DNA of 64,000 bases from Achatina immaculata (lineage: Eukaryota > Mollusca > Gastropoda > Stylommatophora > Achatinidae). The stretch spans positions 28,058,927-28,122,926 of the forward strand of contig CM019713.1 in assembly GCA_009760885.1 (NCBI GenBank). Reading direction: 5' to 3'. The number at the start of each line of letters is the position of its first letter. Position 1 is the first letter of the stretch. Made by a program: the position numbers and the translations under genes. This document shows, piece by piece, positions 22,741 through 33,930 of the stretch. The notes under the pieces were generated by a model that was not told the origin of the DNA, ran no database searches, and was given only the letters and a program-made list of their open reading frames with translations.

Positions 22741-23830
22741 ACTGACTGTCTCATCATAGACAGAAAGCTTCTGAAGATGAATATGATCATGTAAATCCTG
22801 GCGCAGAAAATGAAGAGTAAAATCCATGAGTACAAATCTGTTCTAGAAAAACAGGAAAAAACATTAGTTTTGAAATGTGATAAACAGATTATCTTAGCTG
22901 ATAAATTCTAAAGAAGATATGAACAAGTGATGATGTTCAGATTTCTAACACGACATTACAGACTGAACAGCCATTTTGCGAATATGACTGGTATCGAATC
23001 TAGTAGGTTATAACTTTAAAACATCTCAACATCAAGCAAAAGAATAACTTGTTCTTACAGGAGCGCTGCCAGCATGGCGCCATCAGATCTCAGTTGTGGC
23101 GCCAACACAGACTTCTCTGCGAGAAAACAACATTCTGTAAGTTAACATCTCTTGAGATCACAGCAAAGTTCATTATCTTTATGTCTATATAAAAAGTTCA
23201 GATACTCGTGCGTATTATATATGTACATTCACATCCCACGAAGATCGTAAGAACGATATTTGCAGTTCATTTGCACCCCAAGAATAATTTCATTTCATTG
23301 GACGAAATCTCACGAAGTATTTAACTTCTTCATTCGCTGCGTGACTTGCATATATTACCACAATCCTTCTACACAAAAAATAAATAAATAAATAAAAGAA
23401 TACAACTGATTTCCTGGCATTTTTTAAAATTCCTGCTCCTCGTGCAGTAATGGGCATTCATTATTCAGATGAAAAAAAAAAATGGCGAGTAGATAGAATT
23501 TATGGAATCTTGAGACTTACACGTCCATTGTTTCAATTTCTTCTTTCAATGCACGGCCAGGCTTGCAAAATCTCGTGTTGCTAATTTTTGCTTTGTACAT
23601 AATTGTGGAACTTTATTTCAGTTATCTTTGCTCTCATGTATGCAAATTCTTTATACTGAACTGGTCTAAATTCTGCAACACGATTGATTGATTTCTATCT
23701 TGGCGTTTATCACAACTAAAAATTCGGCGACAGCTAACTTGTAAGTGGTCCAGTAGAAGACCTTATTCTTTGCTGTCTGTCACTCACATCTTTGTATTTC
23801 AAAGCTATGATCATGTAAATTTTTAATATT
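22741..23830. other. Unassigned AT-rich sequence
   Basis: No recognisable gene or element; A-rich runs at 23375-23395 and 23471. Confidence 0.45.
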
Positions 23831-24047
23831 TTCTTCTTCTTCTTCTTCTTCTTCTTCTTCTTCTTCTTCTTCAGCTTTCGAAGACATTAAGGCTCATTGC
23901 AGCAGATAAAGGTCACCTCCATTACTGTCTATTCCTAATTTTCTTTCTCCAATTGATGACACCAATTATCTTTATATCCTCGTCTTCGCTGTCTTTCCAT
24001 ATATGTCCTGGTCTACCACTTGGTCTTGTTTTCTTCATCTATTGTAC
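23831..24047 (-). repeat. LINE-end fragment with (GAA)n tail
   Basis: (CTT)n at 23831-23872, then sequence whose minus strand reads SGRPGHIWKDSEDEDIK, a degenerate LINE C-terminal motif. The part next to the CTT run aligns loosely with 58820-58870 (AGCTTTCGAAGACATTAAGG against AGCTTTCCGAGCCATTGAGG), so the two are probably distant copies of one family. Confidence 0.45.
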
Positions 24048-24049
24048 AT

Positions 24050-25600
24050 CATTCATTCATTCATTTGCATGTCCCTTGCGAAACTTTGCCTCCCTAACAG
24101 CACTCTTGTAGGCCTCTCGGTTATGAGCAAGATGGCCTGCTGATGATGCATCCATTTGCAGATCGTCAACGATGTCTTGCAGCCATAATCGCCTTGGTCT
24201 TCCTCTCTTTCTTTTCCCCATTATGTATCTTTCCAAGACGATCTTCTCTAGAATATCATGACGTTTAATGTGTCCAAAATATTTAAGTTTTCTTTGATTA
24301 ATCCTCTTTACTAGCCAGCCTTCTTCAATATTAAGTTCTTGTAGTATGGATATATTTTGTGTGTGTGTGTGTGTGTGTCCATGATATTTGGAGAACTCTT
24401 CTGTAGCATTTACATTCAAAGGCATTTATGTGTGTCTCAGCTGCTTTGTTAAGTGTCCAAGTCTCACAGGAATATGTTACGATGGGAAAGATGCATGCCC
24501 CTAAAAATCTTTTCTTATTTATTTTCATTATTCATTAATATGTTTTGTGCGTGCTCCGTACATATTCTGGTCAGATTAATTAATTTATTAGGTATCTCAA
24601 ATTCTATCATAATTTTCCATTAGCTGTTCCTATCTATGCCGTCATAAGATTTCTTGAAGTTAATGAAGGTATTATATACTTCTTTTCCATATTCCCAGTA
24701 CTTTTCTGCTCTTTGACGTAGATAAAATATTTGGTCTACGTTTGATCTAATATTCCTAAAACCTATTTGATAGTCTCCTAGTATGTTCTAGCTGTATGGT
24801 TTTAATCTATTTCAAAGTATAATAGATAGTATTTTGTAGCTTGTTTGTAGTAATGATATATATCCCTCTGTAGTTTTCACACTTGCTCTTATCGCCTTGT
24901 CTGAATACTGAGATCAGTAATGATTCTCTCCATTCACTAGAGAGTTTTTCTTCTCTCTTCATATTTGTTGTTTTAGTGCACATATCTGTTCATGTAGATT
25001 TAGACCTCCTTCCTTAATCAGTTCTGCAGCAATTCAATCTGAAACCTTGTTTTGTTGTTTCGTAGAAACATGATACTGTAGATGAATTCTTCTAAGTCTG
25101 GTTCCTGTATTTAAGGTTCACAAGTCTGTATTTCTTCGCATGATAATGTTCTTATAGGCCCTACACAGTTTAGTAGTTTTAAAAAATATTCTTTCCATCT
25201 GGTACACATTTTCTGTTCATTATTTATCATATTTCAATTACTATCCTTCAAGCTCTGCAGAGGTTGTTTATACCCTTGCTTTATCTGTTTGCAGTTCTTT
25301 ATAGAATTCCTTGCTTTTCTTATTCTGATGGCATGTCTGCATCTCGCTTACCATGTCTTTCATATATTGTCGTTTTTGTTGATGAATACCTTTTTTGAGT
25401 TTCTTTACACTGTGTGTGTGGTACTTCTCCTCATTTATTTTGTTTTTCATTTCATTCAACCATATCTGCCTCGCTGTGCTTTTCTTTATGACTGTCTCTC
25501 TCCAGGCGTCATCCAACCCGGTCTGTTGTTTTCATATTATACTCTTGGCTCCCAGGCATTCTTCCACTGTGTTCTTTATAATGATTTTATTTCTTTTCAG
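24050..25600 (-). mobile_element. RTE-type LINE, longest copy, internally deleted (copy 5)
   Basis: On the minus strand, in order: a linker region before RT (25516-25268, DAWRETVIKKSTARQIWLNE, KLKKGIHQQKRQYMKDMV); decayed RT fingers near 24910 (FRQGDKSKCENYRGI) and palm near 24640 (FKKSYDGIDRNS, EFEIPNKLINLTRICTE); then at about 24540 an abrupt join to the C-terminal domain (CIFPIVTYSCETWTLNKAAE, MGKRKRGRPRRLWLQDIVDD) and an (AATG)n tail at 24050. The join skips the YADD catalytic motif present in the copies at 28952 and 42119. Several stops and frameshifts. The 5' limit is uncertain. Confidence 0.85.
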
Positions 25601-25649
25601 GTATTTTCAATCATTTTGAATTATGAAGTAAAAAGAAATAATTCCTAGG

Positions 25650-25735
25650 ACAGAAAATGGATATATACATACATACATACACACATACATACATACATAC
25701 ATACGTGTGTGTGTGTGTGGGCGAGAGAGAGAGAA
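25650..25735. repeat. (ACAT)n and (GT)n microsatellites
   Basis: ATACATACATAC tract at 25660-25705 running into GTGTGTGTGTGT and a short GA run. Confidence 0.9.
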
Positions 25736-25759
25736 AGTACGTGAGTATGTGAGTGTGAA

Positions 25760-26070
25760 AATTCTAAATGGTTGGAACTACATCATGTACATATATAAGC
25801 TAAAACATCAAGTGGCTCGGCCACGTAATGAAAATGATACGCTCACGGCCAATCACGAGAACCTTCAACCATAGAACTACAGGACACAGAACAAGGAGAA
25901 GACCCAGAAAGAGATGGATAGATGGTATCATAGAAACACTCGATAATAATGGCATGCCATTCACCGAGGCTACCCATTTGGGCCCAGAACCCCAGTTGCA
26001 TGTGCCCTTAACACTCCACGGTACAAGAGACAGGATAAAGTAAGTAAGTAAAGAATATGAATTCTAAATG
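25760..26070 (+). mobile_element. LINE 3' fragment (third family) with 11-bp TSD
   Basis: Insert 25771-26059, flanked by AATTCTAAATG (25760-25770 and 26060-26070). It encodes a LINE C-terminus: LKHQVARP in one frame, then MKMIRSRPITRTFNHRTTGH and RTRRRPRKRWIDGIIETLDN, with a (GTAA)n tail. It differs in sequence and tail from the RTE copies and from the family at 19336. Confidence 0.82.
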
Positions 26071-27042
26071 CGTCACCAAAGAGAAACAGCATGGCCTGTT
26101 TTGGCTAAAAGTAAAACACAGATTCAGCTAAAGATCCGTTACAGTTGAGCCTACTTTAGGATCCGGTATATGGTATTAAAGATAATATGCAGCCCTTGTT
26201 GTTTATGAAATGAAAATCGCACATTGGCCAGGTCAACATTTTCCACAATAAAAACACACATGCACACGCACGCAGGCACACACGTACGCTGTGTTACAAT
26301 TAACGTCGAAAGCTCCACACATTGCGTCCGTAACTCACCGGTTTTATTCGTGTCGCCGGGGAAGCGAGCACATTTCTCCACAAGTTCCGCAGTTGAGAAC
26401 AAACCAGCTTGTCTGTTCTTGATTAATTCTTTGCTGCCGCTGATGGATTTCTGCAGAATTCCAGTCGACATTCCACCCAACCGAAAATAGAAATCGACTA
26501 ACAAAATCCCGTTTCTCAGCTTTTGGGATTTTTTTTTTTTTTGGAAAACAGAACTAAAAAACAAACCACACTTGTCATCTTTCTGGCTCGCTACGTGGCG
26601 CCTGCATGAACTGGAGCCATCCTCTGTGTGTTTGTGTGTGTGCGTGTGTGTGTGTCCTTTTTATTTTTTGTCAAGATTTTGACAGTGTTGAAGTGAACAT
26701 ATTATCAGAGACTGGATGCTGAATGTGAATGTGCTTAAGGGTAGCATTTTAATCCAGGAAATGTGATAGTATCACCTAACACATATCATGTGAAAGAACC
26801 TGCAAAAACTTAGTATCACTTTACTACAGTGAAGAATGTCTGAGGAAGCAGACTATGTAGAGAACAGGACAAAACAGATCCAGTGAAACACTGTAGGTGG
26901 ATGAGTGTATAGAAAAAAATATAAGAAACTAAACACAAAACAAGAACAGAAACAGTTTAGAAAAGAGCAGTCACATAAAGTGCAGAACAAACCAAACGTG
27001 TTAAGTACACACAAGGAAATTATCCACACATGATATGAAACC
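26071..27042. other. Unassigned sequence
   Basis: Includes a CA-rich tract at 26255-26285, a T-run at 26528-26541 and (GT)n at 26620-26655. Open frames on both strands over 26151-26564 lack recognisable motifs. No gene called. Confidence 0.4.
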
Positions 27043-27044
27043 TT

Positions 27045-27303
27045 GGCAATAAATAGGATTAAACTGAGAAAACTTACATATTTTGGACACATTAAACGTC
27101 ATCAGAATTTAGAGAAGATCGTCTTGAATGGCTCCATAATGGGAAAAAAAGAAAAAGAGAAAGACCAAGGCAAAGATGACTGCAAGACATCGTTGATAAC
27201 CTGCAAATGGATGCATCATCAGCAGGGCATCTTGCTTGCAACCGAGAGGCCTACATGAGAGCTGTTAGGGAGGCAAAGTTTCGCAAGGGACATGCAAATG
27301 ACT
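27045..27303 (+). mobile_element. RTE-type LINE 3' fragment (copy 6)
   Basis: From AGGATTAAACTGAGAAAAC through LTYFGHIKRHQNLEKIVL to the degenerate basic region and GGGACATGCAAATGACTGAC. Contains a frameshift in the GKRKRGRP region. The tail is (ACTG)-type. The 24-bp array that follows starts about 15 bp after the tail. Confidence 0.85.
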
Positions 27304-27317
27304 GACCGACTGGTATA

Positions 27318-28450
27318 AAACTGAACACACACAAAAAGTATGAAACAATAAAAACAAAAAGTATGAAACAAGTAAAAACAAAAAGTATGAAACAATAAAA
27401 ACAAAAAGTATGAAACAAGTAAAAACAAAAAGTATGAAACAAGTAAAAACAAAAAGTATGAAACAAGTAAAAACAAAAAGTATGAAACAAGTAAAAACAG
27501 AAAGTATGAAACAAGTAAAAACAAAAAGTATGAAACAAGTGAAAACAAAAAGTATGAAACAAGTGAAAACAAAAAGTATGAAACAAGTAAAAACAGAAAG
27601 TATGAAACAAGTAAAAACAAAAAGTATGAAACAAGTAAAAACAAAAAGTATGAAACAAGTAAAAACAAAAAGTATGAAACAAGTGAAAACAAAAAGTATG
27701 AAACAAGTGAAAACAAAAAGTATGAAACAAGTAAAAACAGAAAGTATGAAACAAGTAAAAACAAAAAGTATGAAACAAGTGAAAACAAAAAGTATGAAAC
27801 AAGTAAAAACAAAAAGTATGAAACAAGTAAAAACAAAAAGTATGAAACAAGTAAAAACAGAAAGTATGAAACAAGTAAAAACAAAAAGTATGAAACAAGT
27901 GAAAACAAAAAGTATGAAACAAGTAAAAACAAAAAGTATGAAACAAGTGAAAACAGAAAGTATGGAACAAGTAAAAACAAAAGATATGGAACAAGTGAAA
28001 ACAGAAAGTATGGAACAAGTAAAAACAAAAAAGTATGGAACAAGTAAAAACAAAAAAGTGTGGAACAAATAAAAACAAGAAGTATGGAACAAGTAAAAAC
28101 AAGAAGTATGGAACAAGTAAAAACAAGAAGTATGGAACAAGTAAAAACAAAAAAGTGTGGAACAAATAAAAACAAGAAGTATGGAACAAGTAAAAACAAG
28201 AAGTATGGAACAAGTAAAAACAAAAAGTGTGGAACAGATAAACAGAATAGCTAGAACAAATAAAAACGAAACATTATGGAACAAATAAAACTACAAAAAA
28301 CATTTGAAACAAATAAACACAAAAAAGTGTGGAGCAAATAACAAGAGAAAGTATGGGACAAACAAAAAGAAATACACTTGTAGTACTGAGCAAATAACAA
28401 CAAAACGTACAGACAAATAGCAACAAAAGATATGGAAGAGTTAAGTAGAA
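27318..28450. repeat. 24-bp minisatellite, about 39 copies plus a decayed edge
   Basis: Unit AAGTATGAAACAAGTAAAAA plus CAAA (24 bp), clean to about 28250 and degenerate to 28450. Variants AAACAGAAAG and CAAGTGAAAAC recur at spaced positions, suggesting higher-order repeats. Because 24 is divisible by 3, all frames stay open: MKQVKTKS repeats on plus and Phe/Leu-rich frames of over 300 codons on minus. I regard these as non-coding. Confidence 0.95.
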
Positions 28451-28940
28451 ATAGGTACCTTGTCCCTTCTGGAGCTGAGAAAGGAAACAGAGGTGATCAA
28501 TCATTACTTTATGTTTGGATATTTCAAAAACATCATATTTACTAATATCATATCCCTTTGTTTTATATTCAGTCTATCATATACAAATATACACAGAATC
28601 AGCGGTTAGCAAGCTGTTAAATTAATCTTATAGTGATAATTACCAGGCTGATAAAGTAATCTTGTAGTGATAGTCAGTTGTCAGGTTGATAAATTAATCT
28701 TATAGCTATGGTCACCAACTGAGCTAACGGCCTGCATGAAGGATCGTGTACTCTGAAAAAAAGCACACATTAGTAGCCAACGCCGTCGGCACGGCACCTG
28801 ATGATGAGGATTAGGTATGGTCAATTATTAGGTTGATAAATTAATAATAAATTAATCTTATAGTGATAGTCAGTTATCAGAATGATCTTGTATACAAAAA
28901 TTCAGTTGTATTTCTTTAATCACTCTTCCGATGAGTTAGA
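28451..28940. repeat. Degenerate ~40-bp repeat with a small insert
   Basis: Loose units of AATCTTATAGTGATAGTCAG and TCAGGTTGATAAATTAATC at 28615-28890. An unrelated ~100-bp segment at 28715-28815 is flanked by TATGGTCA on both sides (28707-28714 and 28816-28823). Its minus strand contains GTTAGCTCAGTTGGT, a tRNA A-box-like sequence, so it may be a truncated tRNA-derived retroposon. Confidence 0.5.
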
Positions 28941-30287
28941 TTCAGGATTCATTCATTCATTCATTCATTCATTCATTCATTCATTCATTCATTTGCATGT
29001 CTCTTGTGGAATTTTGCCTCCCTAAAAGCACTCCTGTAGGCCTCTCTGTTGTGAGCAAGATGCCATGCTGATGATGTCTTGCAGTATTCTTCGCCTTGAT
29101 CTTCCTCTCTTTCTTTTTCCCATTGTGTACTCTTCCAAGATAGTCTTCTCTAGATTATCATGACGTTTAATACGTCCGAAATTAAATTTAAAGTTTTCTC
29201 TCTTTCCTCTTTACTAGCCAGCCTTATTCAATATTAAGTTCTTGTAGTATGGATATATTTGTTCTTTTTTGTGTCCATGATATTTGAAGAACTCTTATGT
29301 AGCATTTACATTCAAAGGCATTTATGTGTTTCTCAGCTGTTTTGTTAAGTGTACAGGTCACACACGCATATGTTGCGATGGGAAAGATGCATGCCCTAAA
29401 AAATTTTATTTTTGTAGTTCTGTCTGCTCCACTCCACAGACTCTTTAGTTGTTTTACTTTCTGAATAGTGATAGATGTCCTCCTTTTTAATATCCCTCGT
29501 TGTATCTCCAGTATTAGTTAACTGTGATCCAAGATATGCAAAACTCTCCACTTCTTCCAGTTTTTCCTCATTGATGCATATACCAGTTGCCTTGTTTGTT
29601 TTGTCAGTTGTCATCAATTTAGTTTTCTTCGCATTAAGATAGAGGTTTTGCTCTTTGCTGTTCTTACGGACTAACATAATTAGTTTTTCCATTCCTCTTT
29701 GTGTTGCAGACGATAATACTGTGTCATCAGCATATCTAATCTCTGGTATTTCATAACCTCCAATTGTTATGGCGTCGTATTATTCTCTGTCTACATCTTC
29801 TCTAACATTATTCATTATATTTTCAGTATACAAGTTAAATAAGTAAGGCGACAATATGCACCCCTGACGGACCCCTTTTTTTTATGTCAAACCAAGTTGT
29901 TGTTTCTCCATTTACTCTTACTGCTGCTTGATGGTCTAGATACAGCAGTGATGCTAACTGTATTAAATGTGTTGGGAATCCCATTTTTTCCATTATTTCC
30001 CAAAGTTTCTGGTGTTGTACACAGTCAAATGCCTTTGAGTACTCTATAAAAGATAAATATAGATTCACATTAAAGTCTCTGCATTTCTCTATTATTAATC
30101 TTAGATTGAATATATCGCTTGATCCTCTTCCTTGCCTGAAACCAGCTTGGACCATATTGACTTCTTCCTCTATTTTCTTACGAAGTCTACTCGTTATGAA
30201 TTTTAACAGAATTTTACTGGCGTAGCTAATCAGGGCAACAGTTCTGTAGTTTGTGCATAATTTCAGGTTACCCTTTTTCAGGATTCA
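28941..30287 (-). mobile_element. RTE-type LINE with RT domain and 11-bp TSD (copy 7)
   Basis: Insert 28952-30276, flanked by TTCAGGATTCA (28941-28951 and 30277-30287). On the minus strand, over several frames: RT fingers (LKKGNLKLCTNYRTVALI), QAGFRQGRGSSD, palm motif A region (SFIEYSKAFDCVQHQKLW), catalytic box IRYADDTVLSSATQRG near 29720, the thumb/linker (NAKKTKLMTTDKTNKA, FAYLGSQLTNTGDTTRD) and a decayed C-terminal domain to 28982, then a long (AATG)n tail. Several frameshifts. The endonuclease domain is lost by 5' truncation. This copy gives the clearest RT assignment in the window. Confidence 0.93.
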
Positions 30288-30715
30288 ACATTCGTAGTAC
30301 AATATACAATATCCAGTAATATAGTCAGACAATGTATTGATTCGAAACCAACATTATATGAAGTCATGAATTTAATGTTAATGTTGCCATCTAGCGACAG
30401 CTGTCAGTGACTGTAGTTCCAGAGTTTTTCTTATGATGTTACACTATAACTGTTGTAACTGCCTCTCTTTATCTCTTCCATGCTCTCTCCCACATGCTTC
30501 TCTCTATCTATCTATCTATCTATCTCTCTCTCTCTCTCTCGCTCTGCACATTCTCTCTCTAGTGTATTTATTGCATTATCTGTCTCCTTCCCTCTCTATC
30601 CCTCTCATTCTATTCAGTATCTTTCTCCCTCCCTCATTCCCCCACCTCTTTCTCTCTCTCTCTCTCTCTCTGTTTCTCGATGTATAAGTTGGGGGGGTAA
30701 TGGGCAGAAAGATGG
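30288..30715. other. Unassigned sequence with CT-rich tracts
   Basis: (TCTA)n and (CT)n at 30505-30541 and (CT)n at 30650-30672. No gene. Confidence 0.6.
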
Positions 30716-31185
30716 ACGTACCTGTATCATTCATTCATTCATTCATTTGCATGTCCCTTGCGAAACTTTGCCTCCCAAACAGCACTCCTGTAGGCCTCTC
30801 GGTTGTGAGCAAGATGGCCTGCCGCTGATGCATCCATCTGCAGATCGTCAACGATGTCTTGCAGCCATCTTCGCCTTGGTCTTCCTCTCTTTCTTTTTCC
30901 CATTATGTATCCTTCCAATACGGTCTTCTCTAAATTATCATGACGTTTAATGTGTCCAAAATATTTAAGTTTTCTCTCTTTAATCCTCTTTACTAGCCAG
31001 CCTTCTTCAATATTAAGCTCTTGTAGTATAGATATATTTGTTCTTTTTTTATGTCCACTATATTTGGAGAACTCGTCTGTGGCATTTACATTCAAAGGCA
31101 TTTATGTGTTTCATCAGCTGTTTTGTTGAGTGTCCAGGTCTCACAGACATATGTTGCGATGGGAAAGATATATACGTACCTGTAT
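30716..31185 (-). mobile_element. RTE-type LINE, 5'-truncated, with 12-bp TSD (copy 8)
   Basis: Insert 30728-31173, flanked by perfect ACGTACCTGTAT (30716-30727 and 31174-31185). A 120-codon minus-strand frame carries EEGWLVKRIKERKLKYFGHI, MGKRKRGRPRRRWLQDIVDD and EAKFRKGHANE with no stop. A frameshift near 31105 separates it from the upstream CETWTL region. Tail (AATG)n. Recent insertion. Confidence 0.93.
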
Positions 31186-31209
31186 ACTAAATCGTAATCT
31201 TTGAATATA

Positions 31210-31219
31210 AAATTCATTT

Positions 31220-31254
<35 letters not shown>

Positions 31255-31461
31255 CTCCTGGCCTGCAGATGTATAAATGACCCTCAACCTTTGCCTTCGG
31301 AACAGACACAATTACTGGTCTAAAATAACACTTTCCTATGTTCGTGCAGAGATGAACCAACAAAAGTCTAAGCCACGAAACTCGGAGTTTAATCTGCCCG
31401 GCCACAATACTTTCCTTCTTAACTGACCCACTGGCCAGGCCAAACCAGAGAGGGGCGTAGA
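31210..31461. other. (CT)n tract and unassigned sequence
   Basis: (CT)n at 31219-31250, then complex sequence with no recognised gene. Confidence 0.6.
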
Positions 31462-31890
31462 TAGTGCATCACTGCAAGGCCCAGATGGTGCGTCATTGCA
31501 GGGCCCGGATGGTGCATCACTGCAGGGCCCAGATGATGCATCACTGCAAGGCCCAGATGGTGCATCACTGCAAGGCCCAGATGGTGCATTACTGCAAGGC
31601 CCAGATGGTGCAAGGCCCAGATGGTGCATCACTGCAGGGCCCAGATGGTGTATTACTGCAGGGCTCAGATGGTGCATTACTGCAAGGCCCAGATGGTGCA
31701 TTACTGCAGGGCCCAGATGGTGTATTACTGCAGGGCTCAGATGGTGCATTACTGCAAGGCCCAGATGGTGCATTACTGCAGGGCCCAGATGGTGCATCAC
31801 TGCAAGGCCCAGATGATGTATTACTGCAGGGCCTAGATGGTGGTTTACTGCAACGCCCAGAAGGTGCATTACTGCAGGGCCCAGATAGCT
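31462..31890. repeat. 24-bp minisatellite, about 18 copies
   Basis: Unit ACTGCAAGGCCCAGATGGTG plus CATC, GC-rich against an AT-rich background. Higher-order pattern: a three-unit block (GTGTATTACTGCAGGGCTC) repeats near 31648 and 31720. Frames on both strands are open because 24 is a multiple of 3. Confidence 0.95.
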
Positions 31891-31956
31891 ATCTCTGTTT
31901 TAAGCAGGGGGTGTGCTTTCCTCTGCTGTAATGTGGCAGGGAGGGGGAGAAGAACG

Positions 31957-31959
<3 letters not shown>

Positions 31960-32005
<46 letters not shown>

Positions 32006-32160
32006 AGGGTCAAAGTTTAGCTCTCCGAATATCGACTGGTGAAACTTTAGCTCTCCGAATACCGAAATATCAGATTTTAGGTCTCTGAATATCGAAGGGT
32101 CAAACTTTAGCTCTCCGAGTATCGAAGGGTCAGATTTTAGCTCTCCTAATATGGAAGGTT
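31960..32160. repeat. (TA)n tract and 30-38 bp tandem repeat
   Basis: (TA)n at 31960-32001, then about 5 irregular units of GGTCAAACTTTAGCTCTCCG with ATATCGAA linkers to 32155. Confidence 0.85.
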
Positions 32161-32699
32161 TCTCTCCGACTTTAAAAATTCCAGTCAGAGCTTGTTTCCC
32201 TCCGGCTCTTACCTATTTCCGCACTGCGGTCAAATCTCTTTTCTTTTTTCTTTTCTGTATTTGACGTATGTTCTGGACGATCATCAGCACTGTATCGACT
32301 GCCAAGAATTCAGGTTCTCAAGTACAAAGATTCCATCAGCCGCCCGGTCTACAGAACTAGACAAAATGAGGAAAATGGTGTTCCATACACGAGAAAAGTA
32401 AGTGAAGAATAATCCTGATTTCAGCCGCGATCGTCCATCATTGTCTGAGGGCGCATACACTGACAGGCGAGCTATAGGTTTTCCTTAGTGACGTCTGTAT
32501 AGAGGATACGAGACAAACAGAGGAGATGAGAATGCATTCTTTTCCTTAATAAAAGAAAATGAAACAAGAAGTGTGAGTTGAACAAAAGGAACAAAAATAT
32601 GAAAAAAAAAAGAAAAGAAATGGCAGCAAATGCATAATCGAAGGAATAAATTAAGTCATATTGTGACGGCGAGGGGGGGGGGGGGAAGAAAAGTCGAGA
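32161..32699. other. Unassigned sequence
   Basis: Complex then A-rich, with a G-run near 32673. No gene recognised. Confidence 0.45.
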
Positions 32700-33930
32700 A
32701 GAAACTAAGAAAATATCCGGAGAGAATATACAGGAATAAAATACGAAAATATTAAGAGAGAATATATAGAAATAACATAAGAAAATATTAAGAGAGAATA
32801 TACAGAGGCAAATAACATGTTACTGGCAGAAATGGAGATGAAGCCACTGACAATAGTTATTGAGGAAAGACGCTGGCGATGGTTGGGACATGTGCTCTGA
32901 ATGACTGACAACTCACTACCAAAAATAGCACTAAGATGGACACCACAGGGGAACAGAAGTAAGGGTAGACCAAAAGAGACATGGAGAAGAACAACAGAAA
33001 GGATGTTGAGCAATAGAGGGCTCACCTGGGCAAGAGCAGAAAAAAAGGCGAAGGACAGGCATTTGTGGAAAACCCTTGCGGAAGCCCCATGTGCCCTGGG
33101 CACTTAAGGTTCAGAGAGAGGAGAGATACAGAAATAAACTAAGAAAATATTAAGAGAGAATATACAGAAATAAAATAAGAAAATATTAAGAGAGAATATA
33201 CAGAAGTAAAATAAGAAAATATTAAGAGAGAATATACAGAGATAATATAAGAAAATATTAAGAGAGAATATACAGAGATAATATAAGAAAATATTAAGAG
33301 AGAATATATAGAGATAATATAAGAAAATATTAAGAGAGAATATACAGAGATAATATAAGAAAATATTAAGAGAGAATATACAGAGATAATATAAGAAAAT
33401 ATTAAGAGAGAATATATAGAGATAAAATAAGAAAATATTAAGAGGCAATAAACTGAAAGAAAACAAGAAAATATTAAGAGAGAATATACAGAAATAAAAT
33501 AAGAAAATATTAAGAGAGAATATACAGAAATAAAATAAGAAAATATTAAGAGAGAATATACAGAAATAATATAAGAAAATATTAAGAGAGAATATACAGA
33601 AGTAAAATAAGAAAATATTAATAGAGAATATACAGAGATAATATAAGAAAATATTAAGAGAGAATATATAGAGATAAAATAAGAAAATATTAAGAGGCAA
33701 TAAACTGAAAGAAAACAAGAAAATATTAAGAGAGAATATTCAGAAATAAAATAAGAAAATGTTAATAGAGAATATGCAGAAAGAGAACGAGAAAATATTA
33801 AGAGAGAATATACAGAAATAAAATAAGAAAATATTAATAGAGAATATACAGAAATAAAATAAGAAAATGTTAATAGAGAATATACAGAAAGAGAACGAGA
33901 AAATATTAAGAGAGAATATACATGAGGAGA
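32700..33930. repeat. 36-bp minisatellite interrupted by a LINE
   Basis: Unit AAATATTAAGAGAGAATATA plus CAGAAATAAAATAAG. About 3 units lie at 32700-32805 and about 22 at 33120-33930, in the same orientation. The intervening ~310 bp is a LINE fragment (32816-33112). A longer repeat with GGCAATAAACTGAAAG occurs twice (33442 and 33694), showing that a block of several units was duplicated. Confidence 0.94.
32816..33112 (+). mobile_element. LINE 3' fragment (fourth family) inside an array
   Basis: The plus frame reads IVIEERRWRWLGHVL, a stop, then MTDNSLPKIALRWTPQGNRS, KGRPKETWRRTTERML, WARAEKKAKDRHLWKTLAEA and CALGT before TAA. This is a LINE ORF2 C-terminus of the kind ending in a CALGT-like motif. 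It splits the 36-bp array, so it probably inserted into an existing array. No clear TSD, because the flanks are themselves repeats. Related sequence at 41650-42100. Confidence 0.85.

Noticed and set aside
27219..28284. Minus-strand frames of over 300 codons, Phe/Leu-rich and membrane-protein-like
   Set aside because: They are open in all three frames of a 24-bp array, which shows that the openness comes from the unit. They also run through an RTE fragment.
31336..31931. 155-177 codon frames on both strands with HHLGLAVM and LQGPDG repeats (collagen-like look)
   Set aside because: They lie on a 24-bp minisatellite, open in all frames. The GPDG pattern reflects the unit and is not a collagen domain.
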